Positions 1-9,009 are shown, counted from the stretch's first letter. The stretch is 64,000 nt of DNA from an uncultured Bacteroides sp. (GCF_963676325.1 NZ_OY781099.1:1612001-1676000), one strand, 5' to 3'. Translations and numbers: made by a program. Notes: generated by a model from the letters alone, not told the origin.

Positions 1-1
1 T

Positions 2-46
2 CACGGTAAAGTATTCGAAGCTTTGTATAACAGATTTTTCAAATAA
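2..46 (+). CDS. C-terminal end of a gene entering from the left (partial)
   Basis: A frame open from the window edge gives a plausible C-terminus (HGKVFEALYNRFFK) ending in TAA, and a strong terminator follows 40 bases later. Too little is present to name the protein. The call rests on the open frame and the terminator only. Confidence 0.35.
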   Translation, partial: HGKVFEALYNRFFK

Positions 47-86
47 TCCCGCATAGTTAAGACATAACTTTAGGTATAATTCGAAT

Positions 87-124
87 AAAGGTCTACACTC
101 TTTTTATAAAGGTGTAGACCTTTT
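87..124. terminator. Rho-independent terminator
   Basis: Eleven-base arms (AAGGTCTACAC / GTGTAGACCTT) with a short loop and a T-run on the plus side. It closes the gene entering from the left edge. Confidence 0.8.
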
Positions 125-230
125 ACTTGCTTAATGTACACTATGTGTTTAAAAGGTGTACATGTATTTATAAAGTTATCCTTTTATTCCGGCTTAGCAT
201 TGCTTTTGTTTTGTTTAAAATGCAGTGAAG

Positions 231-262
231 TTTGCCATTCTTGATTTGATACTTTATTTTTG
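231..262 (+). promoter_or_regulatory. Bacteroides-type promoter for the YgbA-like gene
   Basis: TTTG at 231-234, a 20-base spacer, then TATTTTTG at 255-262, matching the Bacteroidetes primary-sigma pattern TTTG-N20-TAnnTTTG. Transcription would begin near 269, so the ATG at 294, not the upstream in-frame ATG at 225, is the usable start. Confidence 0.7.
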
Positions 263-293
263 TGCCTTCTATTGTACAACAACAAAAATAGTT

Positions 294-587
294 ATGGATA
301 AAATAGCTTACGAGAAGAAAATTGTAGGGAAGATGATTGGACTGTATTGCAAGCAGAATCACGGGGCAGACGGGCTTTGTGCTGAATGCAAAGAACTGCA
401 GGATTATGCCTTTCTACGACTGGAAAAATGCAGATATGGGCATAAGAAGAGTGCTTGTGCTAAATGTCCTACTCATTGTTATAAGACTGAGATGCGGAAA
501 AAAATGAAGGAGGTGATGAGATTCTCCGGTCCCCGGATGCTTCTCTATCACCCCCTTGATGCTTTTCGCCATTTATTGGGTAAATAA
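294..587 (+). CDS. Nitrous-oxide-stimulated promoter family protein (YgbA-like)
   Basis: A 97-residue cysteine-rich protein resembling the YgbA_NO family. It has the CKQNH segment, a CxxC (LCAEC), a CRYGH segment and a CxKCPTHCY motif, spaced as in a small metal- or cluster-binding domain. YgbA is linked to nitrosative stress in enterobacteria; the role in Bacteroidales is not established. The start at 294 was chosen because the promoter lies between 231 and 262. It is a single gene, convergent with the thioredoxin pair. Confidence 0.75.
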   Translation: MDKIAYEKKIVGKMIGLYCKQNHGADGLCAECKELQDYAFLRLEKCRYGHKKSACAKCPTHCYKTEMRKKMKEVMRFSGPRMLLYHPLDAFRHLLGK

Positions 588-614
588 TTATTCTAAGAGA
601 TAAATTACTGGTAC

Positions 615-1097
615 CTATTTTGCCGGTTTCTCAAGAAGAACCATCTCAATAGCCTGCTTCAAAGTATTCTTGTCCACAGCTCCAATTATTACTTGCGGAG
701 TGCCTTTCATCGGGATAAACATGATGGTTGGCAGACTTTCAATGCCAAGTGCCGTGGCTAAATCTTTTTCATTGTCCACATTGACCTTATAGATTGTAAT
801 TTTATCTTCATACTCCTTAGCCAGCTCTTTCATAAGTGGAGCAATCTGTCGGCAGGGACCGCACCAATCGGCATATAAATCAATCACTACAGGCTTATCA
901 CCTTTGAATTTAAACTCCTTGGTGTTATGATAGTCGGCTACATCCTTCAGATATAAAGAACTGGTCATGGGAATTACCAACCCCTTCTCAGGCTTTTTTT
1001 CTTTTATGCTTTTGCTTTCCTGAGTATGGGCAATAGCATAAGTGAATATGCAAGCCACAACTACGGCTGCAATTATCAGAACCTTTTTCATACTCAT
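615..1097 (-). CDS. Exported thioredoxin-family protein
   Basis: 160 residues. An N-terminal hydrophobic segment (about residues 5-23) acts as signal or anchor and a thioredoxin fold follows, with the active-site motif WCGPC near residue 78 and the cis-proline segment SLPT. It is probably periplasmic and reduces or isomerises disulfides. It starts one base after the stop of the cytosolic thioredoxin gene, so the two are co-transcribed. The stop is TAG. Confidence 0.85.
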   Translation of the reverse strand: MSMKKVLIIAAVVVACIFTYAIAHTQESKSIKEKKPEKGLVIPMTSSLYLKDVADYHNTKEFKFKGDKPVVIDLYADWCGPCRQIAPLMKELAKEYEDKITIYKVNVDNEKDLATALGIESLPTIMFIPMKGTPQVIIGAVDKNTLKQAIEMVLLEKPAK

Positions 1098-1098
1098 G

Positions 1099-1395
1099 TT
1101 ATTGATATTTCTCTATTACTTCTTTTAAATCCGCAGCTGCTATAACTCCCGATTGTCTCCAAAGCGGTTCGCCATCTTTAAAGATCATCAGAGTGGGGAC
1201 GGACTGGATACGGTATTTGGTAGCCAGTTCTTCGTTCAGGTCTACATCTATCTTTACTATTCTGGCAGAATCTCCAATTTGCTTTTTTAAGTCCTCAAGA
1301 ATAGGTTTCATCATTTTACAAGGACCACACCATTCTGCAAAGAAATCTACCAAAACAAGATTTTTGCTTTTTATTAAGTCTTCGAATTTTATCAT
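1099..1395 (-). CDS. trxA: Thioredoxin
   Basis: 98 residues, the usual size for cytosolic thioredoxin, with WCGPC near residue 23 and the cis-proline segment SVPT. No signal peptide. It is the first gene of a two-gene operon with the exported paralogue, which suggests a cytosolic/periplasmic redox pair. The symbol is given by family resemblance; Bacteroides genomes carry several trx paralogues. Confidence 0.8.
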   Translation of the reverse strand: MIKFEDLIKSKNLVLVDFFAEWCGPCKMMKPILEDLKKQIGDSARIVKIDVDLNEELATKYRIQSVPTLMIFKDGEPLWRQSGVIAAADLKEVIEKYQ

Positions 1396-1544
1396 ACTTT
1401 CCTTATTTAAACGAATAATCGCATGTTTATAAATACAAACTTATAATAACTTTTGGAGTAAAACACTTAAATCAATAATTTGTTTTTTCAATTATGATTT
1501 AATAGTCAGCTTTCTCATTATTTAAAGTTTGTACAAACGCGCTT

Positions 1545-2789
1545 TTATTTGCTGAACAAGGGCAATATAAGAAGTATTACAGATAAAGCAATAAGTATGG
1601 CTATTGTACTCCATCCAATAATATTGTTCAAAGGTTTGTTTACATACTTGCCCATAATCTTCTTGTTGTTTACCAGTAAAATCATGCATACCAGTACAAC
1701 AGGAAGCAACATACCATTAATAACCTGCGACCACAATGAAATAGCAATAAGTGGTGCGTTAGGAATTAAAATGATAAGAACGGAGAGTATCAGGATACCG
1801 GTATAGAGAATATAAAATTCTTTTGCTTCATCCCAGTCTTTGTCAATACCTGCCTCAAATCCAAATGCCTCGCACACATAAAAGGCTGTTGCCAGTGGCA
1901 AGATTGTTGCCGAGAAGATTGACGCGATGAAAAGGCCAAATGCAAATAATTGGGAAGAAAGTTCTCCGGCTAGCGGTTTCAAGGCTAAAGCTGCATCTTT
2001 TGCTTCGTTTATCTGTATTCCGTTTGTATGTAAGGTAGAGGCACAGGCTACAATAATAAAGAATGCAACAACTACAGTGGCAATACAACCCACAACAATA
2101 TCGATGAGCGAATATTTGTAATTCTTCATGGTCAGTCCCTTTTCAATAACAGATGACTGCATGTAAAACTGCATCCAGGGAGCAATTGTTGTACCTATGA
2201 TACCAATTATCATGGCAAGGCTTTTGGTGTTCATTTCCATCTGAGGATGAACAATAGAATGTCCAATCTCTCCCCAGTGAGGTTTTCCCATAATGGCCGA
2301 TACAACGTACATCAACAGAGAAAGACTGAAGAGTAGAAAAATACGTTCGGCAACCTGATAAGTACCTTTGACAACCAGCAGCCACACCATGATTCCAACA
2401 AGGGGGACCGAAATATATTTGCTTACGCCAAATACTTCCATACTTCCCGCAACCCCTGCAAATTCAGTTGTGGTATTACCAATATCGGCAATCAGAAGAC
2501 CAATAAATATTACGAAGGTAACTTTTACACCTGCATTTTCACGGATCAGGTCGGCAAGCCCTTTACCTGTAACAATACCCATGCGGGCATTCATCTCCTG
2601 AATAACAATAAGTACAATGAATGAAGGAATAAGAGTCCATATAAGGTTATAACCGTAAACTGCACCGGCAACAGAATAAGTGGTAATACCACCTGCGTCA
2701 TTATCAACACTTCCTGTAATGATACCCGGACCTAGAATTGCCAGGAACATTGCCAGCTGTTTGAAAAAAGTCTTTTTATTTTTAAACAT
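1545..2789 (-). CDS. Nramp-like divalent cation transporter with non-canonical metal site
   Basis: 414 residues with about 11 hydrophobic segments, inner membrane. The Nramp fold is recognisable from LGPGI in TM1 and its spacing. The two metal-binding signatures differ from classical Mn/Fe transporters: the TM1 DPGN position reads DNDAGG, and the TM6 MPH position reads APWMQFY. Loss of the TM6 methionine is a feature of Nramp-related proteins that do not carry Mn. It lies 14 bases downstream of a soluble protein with MgtE-N and CBS domains, which bind Mg2+/nucleotide in MgtE. Mg2+ transport is therefore inferred, not shown. Confidence 0.75.
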   Translation of the reverse strand: MFKNKKTFFKQLAMFLAILGPGIITGSVDNDAGGITTYSVAGAVYGYNLIWTLIPSFIVLIVIQEMNARMGIVTGKGLADLIRENAGVKVTFVIFIGLLIADIGNTTTEFAGVAGSMEVFGVSKYISVPLVGIMVWLLVVKGTYQVAERIFLLFSLSLLMYVVSAIMGKPHWGEIGHSIVHPQMEMNTKSLAMIIGIIGTTIAPWMQFYMQSSVIEKGLTMKNYKYSLIDIVVGCIATVVVAFFIIVACASTLHTNGIQINEAKDAALALKPLAGELSSQLFAFGLFIASIFSATILPLATAFYVCEAFGFEAGIDKDWDEAKEFYILYTGILILSVLIILIPNAPLIAISLWSQVINGMLLPVVLVCMILLVNNKKIMGKYVNKPLNNIIGWSTIAILIALSVILLILPLFSK

Positions 2790-2803
2790 AGAAAAAGGAG
2801 TTC

Positions 2804-4069
2804 TTATTTGTTAGTTCTGCGTTTGTTAATTAAATCTTCAATTACATCGTCAATAACAACCATGCCCTGTAGCACATTGTTATCATCGACAACCGGTATT
2901 GCAAGTAAATTGTATTTAGACACAATCTCAGCAATCTCATCAATTTCCTGATTATCGCGCAGGCACACCGGAGAAGGTTTCATTATTTCATTGATTTTTG
3001 CACTTGGCTGAGAAACAACTACATCTCTTAGTGAGAAGGTAGCTATTAATATTTCATTCTCGTCAGTAACAAAGAGGTTGTATAATGTTGCAGCTTCAGG
3101 CTTTTTATCTCTCAGTTCGCTAAGAACCTCATCAACGGTTTTATTTTCAGAGAAGGATAATATATCCGTAGCCATGATACTACCCACAGAATCTTCGGGA
3201 TAATCAAGCAAATCACGCACATCTTCAGAGGTTTTCTTCTCCATTTCATTAAGCAGGAGTTCGGCCTTTTCATCTTCCAGTGCGTTAATGATATCCGCAA
3301 CTTCGTCAGCCGGCATCTTATCAAGCACATCGGCTGCTTTTTCTATTGAAAGACTTTCAATAATATGAATCTGAGCATCGGCTTCCAGTTCTTCAAGTAC
3401 ATCGGCAGCTTTTTCTTCGTCCAGTGATAAGAATATTTCGGCACTGGCTTTTTTGCCTAAATCTTCAATAATATCGGCCAGGTCGGAAGGGTGGAGGGTC
3501 TGAAGTTTAGAATGACTTTTCGATAACTTGATATTCAGGTTCGAGAAGTCAATAGCTTCCACATCTTCCCATAAGATAAACTTAGCCGGAATGCTGGCAT
3601 TAAAATAAGAAAGAGCCATTTTAAGCGGTTTGGCAATGCCGATTCTTCGCAATAACCCTTCAATACCTATATCAACGGCTACGGCAAAAGTTCCGTTGGC
3701 AACAGATACCAAACGTATATCGTTTACCCGTACCAGCTTTCTTCCGTTTAGGTCTACAATTTGTTTATCGAGAACTACACTAGCCAGGTAGAGGTCGTTT
3801 TCTATATTTTGATGAGGTAATTCAACCAGTTGAGAGCAGCTTACCTTAATGTTTCCATTAATTTTCTCAACTTTAAAATATTCAAAAGAATAAAATGATA
3901 TTTTGCCGGAGCTTTTAACTTTTATTCCTGTAACAAGTGGTCTTTCGGTTTGATTTGTATTGTCTGCATTAACCAGCAGATCTTTTACAGTGCCAATAAA
4001 CTGTCCGTTTGTATCAAAGATTTTTTTCCCGATCACACGGCTCAGATAGAACGTCATTAAAGACTTCAT
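2804..4069 (-). CDS. PRC-barrel / MgtE N-domain / CBS-domain protein (soluble)
   Basis: 421 residues from the ATG at 4067-4069, preferred to the ATG 36 bases upstream because of the purine-rich stretch ahead of it. Order of domains: two PRC-barrel-like segments (about 1-175), MgtE N-terminal superhelical repeats (about 180-285, LHPSDLADIIEDL then repeated DVLEELEA / DVLDKMPADEVADII), and paired CBS domains to the C-terminus. The MgtE membrane channel is absent. It is translated just ahead of the Nramp-like transporter, so it probably senses Mg2+ or nucleotide for that transporter. Confidence 0.8.
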   Translation of the reverse strand: MKSLMTFYLSRVIGKKIFDTNGQFIGTVKDLLVNADNTNQTERPLVTGIKVKSSGKISFYSFEYFKVEKINGNIKVSCSQLVELPHQNIENDLYLASVVLDKQIVDLNGRKLVRVNDIRLVSVANGTFAVAVDIGIEGLLRRIGIAKPLKMALSYFNASIPAKFILWEDVEAIDFSNLNIKLSKSHSKLQTLHPSDLADIIEDLGKKASAEIFLSLDEEKAADVLEELEADAQIHIIESLSIEKAADVLDKMPADEVADIINALEDEKAELLLNEMEKKTSEDVRDLLDYPEDSVGSIMATDILSFSENKTVDEVLSELRDKKPEAATLYNLFVTDENEILIATFSLRDVVVSQPSAKINEIMKPSPVCLRDNQEIDEIAEIVSKYNLLAIPVVDDNNVLQGMVVIDDVIEDLINKRRTNK

Positions 4070-4105
4070 ATGCTTCTTTTCTTTATGGTATAGATTAAGA
4101 AGCAT

Positions 4106-4463
4106 ACATAAGGAGATGCGACCTAACTATATCAGGTTAATAATATAAACTTAAATATATCCGCAGGGCCTTCGTCCATTTTTTTAATGATTTTTTGGTT
4201 TGCGCTGCAAAGGTAGTTTTTTTATGCCAAAAAAGAAATAGGAATCTGAATAAACCTCAATATTAAAGTTGAATTTTTGTTTTTTTAAGTTCGTGCGGGC
4301 TTATCTGGCTTGCAAATTGCTTTTTTAATTTGGCTTCTTTGTTGTTGTTGTTGCTGGGTTCATACTTAATCTTCAGAAAGAAACGCTGGTTGTAATCAAC
4401 GGATAAAATCTTAACGGGAAAGTAATCCTGCGTTCATCATATTGTAATGTAATTGCATGACTT
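4106..4463. other. Intergenic region, no gene seen
   Basis: AT-rich spacer between divergent genes. It should hold the promoters of the transporter operon (minus) and the metallophosphoesterase (plus). I saw no convincing hairpin or RNA gene; a short GACCT/AGGTT pairing near 4121-4141 is too weak to call. Confidence 0.5.
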
Positions 4464-4487
4464 TTGTGTAGCAAAAAACAAAAGATT

Positions 4488-5288
4488 ATGCAATTACGTA
4501 CTTATTACCCTACAGTTGTTCTCTCGGACATTCACTTGGGAACTCCTCATTCCAAGACAGAGGAGGTTAGCAATTTCCTGAAATCAATCAATTGTGATAA
4601 ACTCATTCTTAACGGTGACATTATTGACGGATGGCATTTGCAGAAGAATGGGCTGAATAAATGGAAGGCAAAGCATACTCAGTTCTTCAAGGTAATCATG
4701 AAAATGATGGAGAACTTTGGCACTGAAGTAATCTATGTTCGCGGTAATCACGATGACTTTCTCGACAATCTGGCTCCGCTTACCCTTTACAACATCAGCA
4801 TAGTAAAAGATTATATTTACGAAAGTCACGGCAAACGCTATTATGTTACTCACGGCGATGTGTTCGATTCTGTAACCACTCAGATGAAATGGCTTGCCAA
4901 ACTGGGCGATGTGGGATATTCTGTCCTGCTTTGGCTAAATAAAATATACAATGCCCGCAGAGTGAAGCAAGGCAAACCTTACTACTCACTTTCACAAAGC
5001 ATCAAGCAGAAAGTAAAATCGGCCGTTTCTTACATATCCGACTTTGAAAAGGAGTTGGTAGACCTTGCACGGATAAAACGCTGCAACGGCATTATTTGCG
5101 GACACATTCACCATCCCGAAAATACTTATTACAAGGAAATTCACTATCTGAATTCGGGCGACTGGGTGGAAACTCTCTCGGCACTTGTGGAAGATAAGGA
5201 TGGAAACTGGAGTATACGCTATTATGAAGGAGCGTTGATGCAAGATGGCGAAAATGATTTGATTGACGAAATAAATATAGCCTCATGA
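4488..5288 (+). CDS. UDP-2,3-diacylglucosamine diphosphatase-like metallophosphoesterase
   Basis: 266 residues from the ATG at 4488. All calcineurin-type motifs are present in order: SDIHLG, GDIIDGW, RGNHDD, THGD, GHIHHPE and NSGDWVE, giving the two-metal active site. The family includes LpxH-type enzymes of lipid A synthesis; the exact substrate is inferred. It ends in TGA overlapping the next ATG (ATGA), so it is translationally coupled to the glycosyltransferase. This is direct evidence that the host uses TGA as a stop. Confidence 0.8.
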   Translation: MQLRTYYPTVVLSDIHLGTPHSKTEEVSNFLKSINCDKLILNGDIIDGWHLQKNGLNKWKAKHTQFFKVIMKMMENFGTEVIYVRGNHDDFLDNLAPLTLYNISIVKDYIYESHGKRYYVTHGDVFDSVTTQMKWLAKLGDVGYSVLLWLNKIYNARRVKQGKPYYSLSQSIKQKVKSAVSYISDFEKELVDLARIKRCNGIICGHIHHPENTYYKEIHYLNSGDWVETLSALVEDKDGNWSIRYYEGALMQDGENDLIDEINIAS

Positions 5289-6403
5289 AATTCCTGTTTA
5301 TCGTTCAAGGCGAAGGTCGTGGCCACTTTACTCAGGCCATCACTTTAGAAGAAATGTTGCTCAAAAACGGGCACGAAGTGGTAGAGATTCTTGTGGGAAA
5401 AAGCTCGTCCCGTTCACTTCCCGGATTCTTTAACCGGAGCATAAAAGCCCCGGTCAAAAGGTTTATCAGCCCCAACTTTCTTCCTACCGCACAAAATAAA
5501 AGAGTATCCCTTAGCAGAAGCATTGCATATAATCTGTTACACTTGCCCGATTATATAAACAGCATGCTCTATATAAAACAACGCATACAAGAATCCGGAG
5601 CCGATGTGGTTATAAACTTCTACGAACTTCTGACCGGACTTACTTATACTTTCCTCAGGCCCCGGGTTCCTTATGTATGCATCGGACATCAATATTTGTT
5701 TCTTCATAAAGACTTTGAATTTCCAAAGACGAATCCGTTAGGCCTCTTTATGCTGCGCCTTTTTACACGCCTCACAAGTATCAGGGCTTCCAAGAGGCTG
5801 GCGCTTTCCTTCTCACGGATGAGCGATGATGAAGGTGCAAATGTAAAAGTAGTTCCCCCGTTACTTCGTCGGGAAGTATTCTCTCTTCATCCCGAACAGG
5901 GCGATTATATTCACGGATATATGGTAAATTCCGGTTATGCCGATTCTATCATCTCATATAATAATACTCATCCGCGCATTCCGATGCACTTTTTCTGGGA
6001 CAAGCCCGATGCAGCAGAGGAGATGAAAGTAACCGACACCCTTTCCTTTCATACACTGAACGATGTGGACTTCCTGAAATACATGAATGGCTGCAAGGCC
6101 TATGCCAGTACCGCAGGGTTTGAATCCATCTGTGAAGCCATGTATCTGGGTAAACCGGTAATGATGGTTCCCGTGCACATTGAGCAGGATTGCAATGCTT
6201 ACGATGCAGCAAGGGTAGGAGCAGGCGTAGTAGACGATTCCTTTAATCTAGATAACCTGCTTGAATTCTCAAAGGATTATGTTCCCAACCGTTCATTCGT
6301 TCACTGGGTAAACAGCTGCGAAAGAGCGCTTCTTGAAGAGCTTGAGGACAAAATAGATCAACATACATTTTTTGCCATTCCGGCATTATCTAATTATTTT
6401 TAG
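5285..6403 (+). CDS. MurG/GT28-like glycosyltransferase
   Basis: 372 residues. The N-terminus FIVQGEGRGHFTQA is the GxGRGH-type loop of GT-B enzymes, and the C-terminal half carries STAGFESICEAMYLGKPVM, the nucleotide-sugar binding region of MurG-like transferases. Coupling by ATGA to the LpxH-like phosphatase suggests a role in surface glycolipid metabolism. The acceptor is unknown. Confidence 0.75.
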   Translation: MKFLFIVQGEGRGHFTQAITLEEMLLKNGHEVVEILVGKSSSRSLPGFFNRSIKAPVKRFISPNFLPTAQNKRVSLSRSIAYNLLHLPDYINSMLYIKQRIQESGADVVINFYELLTGLTYTFLRPRVPYVCIGHQYLFLHKDFEFPKTNPLGLFMLRLFTRLTSIRASKRLALSFSRMSDDEGANVKVVPPLLRREVFSLHPEQGDYIHGYMVNSGYADSIISYNNTHPRIPMHFFWDKPDAAEEMKVTDTLSFHTLNDVDFLKYMNGCKAYASTAGFESICEAMYLGKPVMMVPVHIEQDCNAYDAARVGAGVVDDSFNLDNLLEFSKDYVPNRSFVHWVNSCERALLEELEDKIDQHTFFAIPALSNYF

Positions 6404-6405
6404 CT

Positions 6406-6588
6406 ATGAGACTAAACAAAGAAGATTATGTTTTAGAGCGTACCACCGATGGTGGTTATTGCGCTTATCTGTGTTACAATATGCAGTGCAATGCGTATGG
6501 TGACTCACCTGAGGAAGCAATTGAATATCTTCAGGAAAATATGGACGATTATATTAATGAGATGTATCTTGTGGAAGATTATGTGTAA
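6406..6588 (+). CDS. HicB-like small protein
   Basis: 60 residues, starting three bases after the glycosyltransferase stop. The pattern GGYCAYL...AYGDSPEEAIEYLQENM fits the HicB/partial RNase H-like fold of HicB antitoxins. No HicA toxin is adjacent and the DNA-binding extension is absent, so a working toxin-antitoxin pair is unlikely. Confidence 0.6.
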   Translation: MRLNKEDYVLERTTDGGYCAYLCYNMQCNAYGDSPEEAIEYLQENMDDYINEMYLVEDYV

Positions 6589-6615
6589 CCAGAAAAAAAC
6601 AAGAAAAAACAGAAT

Positions 6616-6731
6616 CATCTGCTACCTGCTACTGAAACTTATTTAATTGGTTGATAACCAATTAAATAATTTAGTAGCAGATAAACTTTATGTACATTTC
6701 ATCTGCTACTAAATTGCTTATCTGCTACTAA
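6616..6731. repeat. GTAGCAGAT repeat cluster with 14-bp hairpin (left copy)
   Basis: Four copies of ATCTGCTAC or its complement (near 6617, 6674, 6701 and 6720) surround a perfect hairpin with arms TTATTTAATTGGTT / AACCAATTAAATAA (6639-6652, 6656-6669). The same nonamer clusters again at 35579-35692. Before prophage insertion the two clusters would have been about 1.8 kb apart, bracketing the HU-like gene and the adjacent unknown gene. Confidence 0.8.
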
Positions 6732-6755
6732 TTTTTACGACCGTTTTATATCTAC

Positions 6756-7466
6756 TTATTGTTTAGCTGTCATAGCCTTTAATTCTAATTGAACTTTTCT
6801 CTTCAACAGATTATCACTCACCTTCGCAATCAGTTTTTCGTTTCCACTTCTTTTCAGGAAGTTCATTTCTTCCTGATCCATGTTTTTCCAAATCTGTCCA
6901 AGACTCTGATCTTCCTTAAGCATTTTATTCGTAATAAAGGTTTTCATCATAACTAGATTGCATTCCAAGCTTAAAACTTCTCCCAATGCATATCCTTCTC
7001 TTATTGCTGATTCTGCTATATTTTCTCTACGAGCAATCATGCCATCAAAATTATTCTTGAAAAATTTCACAATCACTTCTTCGGTTGTTAATGAGTCGTC
7101 TTTTAGCTGACGAGAACGATAACGGGAAAAGAAATGGGGCGGGTAGACTGTAATCAGCATATTGTCTGGTCCCATATCTTTTCTATAAACATAGATTCCT
7201 TCCGGTGTATTTACGGTTAGTAGAATAACACAGCAAGCGTCATGCGCAAGTTTCTTATCGATTGCATAATACATAATTATCCAACGGTTCAGTCGTTTAC
7301 TCGTAAAATAGACAGGATTGAAAATAACAGGAAATTTAGTCGTTTTTATTATTGCTCTTTTAGCTCTTTTATCATATACTTTTATTAAATGTGGCAAAAG
7401 AAGATTATGCATATCATAAAAAAACTCTTCTTGCATTTGTTTGTAAGTCATGGTATGTGTAAGCAT
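6756..7466 (-). CDS. Unknown protein of the HU-like island
   Basis: 236 residues, alternative start six residues in (MTYKQMQEEFF). No domain recognised. Mostly soluble, with one hydrophobic stretch around CCVILLTVNTPEGIYVYRKD, which looks like a beta-hairpin core, and a basic C-terminus. It lies between a repeat cluster and the HU-like gene on the same strand. Function not assigned. Confidence 0.65.
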   Translation of the reverse strand: MLTHTMTYKQMQEEFFYDMHNLLLPHLIKVYDKRAKRAIIKTTKFPVIFNPVYFTSKRLNRWIIMYYAIDKKLAHDACCVILLTVNTPEGIYVYRKDMGPDNMLITVYPPHFFSRYRSRQLKDDSLTTEEVIVKFFKNNFDGMIARRENIAESAIREGYALGEVLSLECNLVMMKTFITNKMLKEDQSLGQIWKNMDQEEMNFLKRSGNEKLIAKVSDNLLKRKVQLELKAMTAKQ

Positions 7467-7616
7467 AAATGTAATATGGCTGTTTTAGTTTATTAAATTA
7501 AGTTTTAGTTTTCAGAGGTTTAGCTGAATTTGCAATGTGTAAAAAATGCACATTCAATAGAATTAGTAAAGAATGCAAAAAATGTTTGATTACTCTTTCA
7601 CTATTCTGCTTCCGGC

Positions 7617-8219
7617 TTATTTCTTCGGAGCCCGAAGAAAAATCATTTGGTTCAGGCGACCACTTGAAACTAAGATTCCTTGATTCACAAACTCTTTCAA
7701 GTCCTTCATTGCATTATTTTTTAGTAATCCGGTGAGGAAAGTGTAATCTCTGCGGGTAATGAAAGTATTCTCGTCCAGATACTTTTCCAGCAGACTTCTT
7801 CGTTCTTCTTCGCTGAGTTGCGCCGAGGCTTGAAACCCTCTGTTAGAACGTTCCACCGTTCCGCGGGTATGTTTCTTGAACCAGGCCGAAGCACGGAAGT
7901 TTACATTGTCAAATTCAACAGAGGCCGACCGGATTTCATCCTTCTCCATTACCGGACGTGCTTTAAGTTTAGCTGAAAAATAGCCAAGATTTCCCAATTC
8001 CACACGATATCCGTTTTTCAGGTGAAACGCCATTCTTTCGGCCAGTGCGCTAAGTGCTCCTTCCAGTTCACCAACATTAAAAGTAGTTCCCGAGGATATT
8101 TCCTCCAGCAATTCCCGCGAAGGAATGGTTCCTTTTGATACAATGCGTGGGTGTAATGGTTGTTGCTTTCCGTCTTTTTTCGGGTTTGGGTTCTCTCTCA
8201 AATCATAGGTAGCTGCCAT
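7617..8219 (-). CDS. HU-like DNA-binding protein, Bacteroidales histone-like family
   Basis: 200 residues. The N-terminal two thirds matches the Bacteroidales histone-like family, a divergent HU fold with ALSALAERMAFHLKNGYRVE and GNLGYFSAKLKARPV. A basic helical extension follows. These genes are common next to mobile or degenerate prophage-like loci in Bacteroides. The prophage sits in its leader: attL begins 42 bases upstream of the ATG and the native promoter is now at 35442-35473, 27 kb away. Expression in the lysogen is therefore doubtful. Confidence 0.8.
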   Translation of the reverse strand: MAATYDLRENPNPKKDGKQQPLHPRIVSKGTIPSRELLEEISSGTTFNVGELEGALSALAERMAFHLKNGYRVELGNLGYFSAKLKARPVMEKDEIRSASVEFDNVNFRASAWFKKHTRGTVERSNRGFQASAQLSEEERRSLLEKYLDENTFITRRDYTFLTGLLKNNAMKDLKEFVNQGILVSSGRLNQMIFLRAPKK

Positions 8220-8260
8220 AGTATTCTATTAGGTTAATTATTAGATTTTTACTTCAGAAC

Positions 8261-8331
8261 TAAGTGAGTTCTCAGCTGAGAACCGATGAGACTTCATCTG
8301 AGAACTGATAATTTAACAGTTACAGGTAGCA
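8261..8331. other. attL (host half-site, core, phage arm)
   Basis: Host half 8261-8286, centre A|T at 8286/8287 inside the shared core ATGAG (8286-8290), phage half 8287-8331. The phage arm TTTAACAGTTACAGGTAGCA (8312-8331) is the inverted partner (17 of 20) of the arm at 35361-35380. The host half pairs as a dyad (18 of 26) with the host half of attR. The assignment is an inference from these symmetries. Confidence 0.7.
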
Positions 8332-8354
8332 CTAATAAATCAAACTAAAATAAA

Positions 8355-8381
8355 TGCCTGTAAATATAATAATTACAGGCA
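8355..8381 (-). terminator. Terminator at the left prophage end
   Basis: Nine-base perfect arms TGCCTGTAA / TTACAGGCA, followed on the minus strand by TTTATTTTAG. It lies 65 bases inside attL and would stop prophage transcription from running into the HU-like gene. Confidence 0.6.
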
Positions 8382-8488
8382 ATATTAGGTTTTGTAAATT
8401 TGAAAAATACCTATTGTGGAAAGTTGAGAGGGGTGTGGTTTAAGCCATATTTGCTGTAAAATTTCACCCCATACCCTTAAAACAAGAA

Positions 8489-8518
8489 AGGCTGTCTACT
8501 TTTATCAGTAAACAGCCT
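8489..8518 (-). terminator. Terminator of the 140-residue accessory gene
   Basis: AGGCTGT / ACAGCCT arms extended by three further pairs after one mismatch, followed on the minus strand by a T-rich run. It lies 24 bases after the stop of the gene at 8542-8964. Confidence 0.75.
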
Positions 8519-8541
8519 CTAATATAAAGCGAACTCAAATT

Positions 8542-8964
8542 TTAGCTTTCTTTTTTATGTTCTTTATACAACTTTTCTGCGTCATCACTTAATGAAAATG
8601 TTATTTCAGTAACTGAAAGAAAAGGTTTTAATTCACAACAATCCTCTTTACAATGTTCAATAAGATCATTAATAGCTTTTACTATTTGATGGGAGGATAA
8701 TTTCCTTTTCCCCATATTTGGTAATATTACCAAATAATCAATATTATCTCTTACAGGATTGTTATCACTTAGATCTAGTATTTTATCTTTATCTGATTTT
8801 TCTATCTCATCAACAGTCTTAACCTCAAATTTAGATATTCCATATATAGTACTCTGACTATTTAGCTCCTTCTCATCAATTTCTGATGTCTCAAAATCAC
8901 TATCAATATAAGCTAATTTAATACCAACCTTCTTAATATCTGCTAATTTTACTTTGCTCATCAT
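8542..8964 (-). CDS. Unknown prophage accessory protein
   Basis: 140 residues, acidic and lysine-rich, with no signal or membrane segment. No family recognised. The middle, IDYLVILPNMGKRKLSSHQIVKAINDLIEHC, suggests a small alpha/beta domain, followed by a CCEL cysteine pair. It contains no Trp at all, so it is code-neutral. It is last in the accessory block at the left prophage end and has its own terminator. Confidence 0.65.
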   Translation of the reverse strand: MMSKVKLADIKKVGIKLAYIDSDFETSEIDEKELNSQSTIYGISKFEVKTVDEIEKSDKDKILDLSDNNPVRDNIDYLVILPNMGKRKLSSHQIVKAINDLIEHCKEDCCELKPFLSVTEITFSLSDDAEKLYKEHKKES

Positions 8965-8985
8965 AGTTTTTTATTATTAAATTTA

Positions 8986-9009
8986 CCAGCTACCATAATT
9001 AGTAGCTGG
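8986..9009 (-). terminator. Hairpin after the 87-residue accessory gene
   Basis: Perfect eight-base arms CCAGCTAC / GTAGCTGG, 41 bases past the stop of the gene at 9050. The T-run on the minus side is poor, so it may only weakly terminate. Confidence 0.5.

Noticed and set aside
6616..6731. attL at the GTAGCAGAT cluster
   Set aside because: The shared nonamers are scattered and in both orientations, whereas the 8261-8331 / 35361-35431 pair gives consistent attB and attP dyads with a common core.
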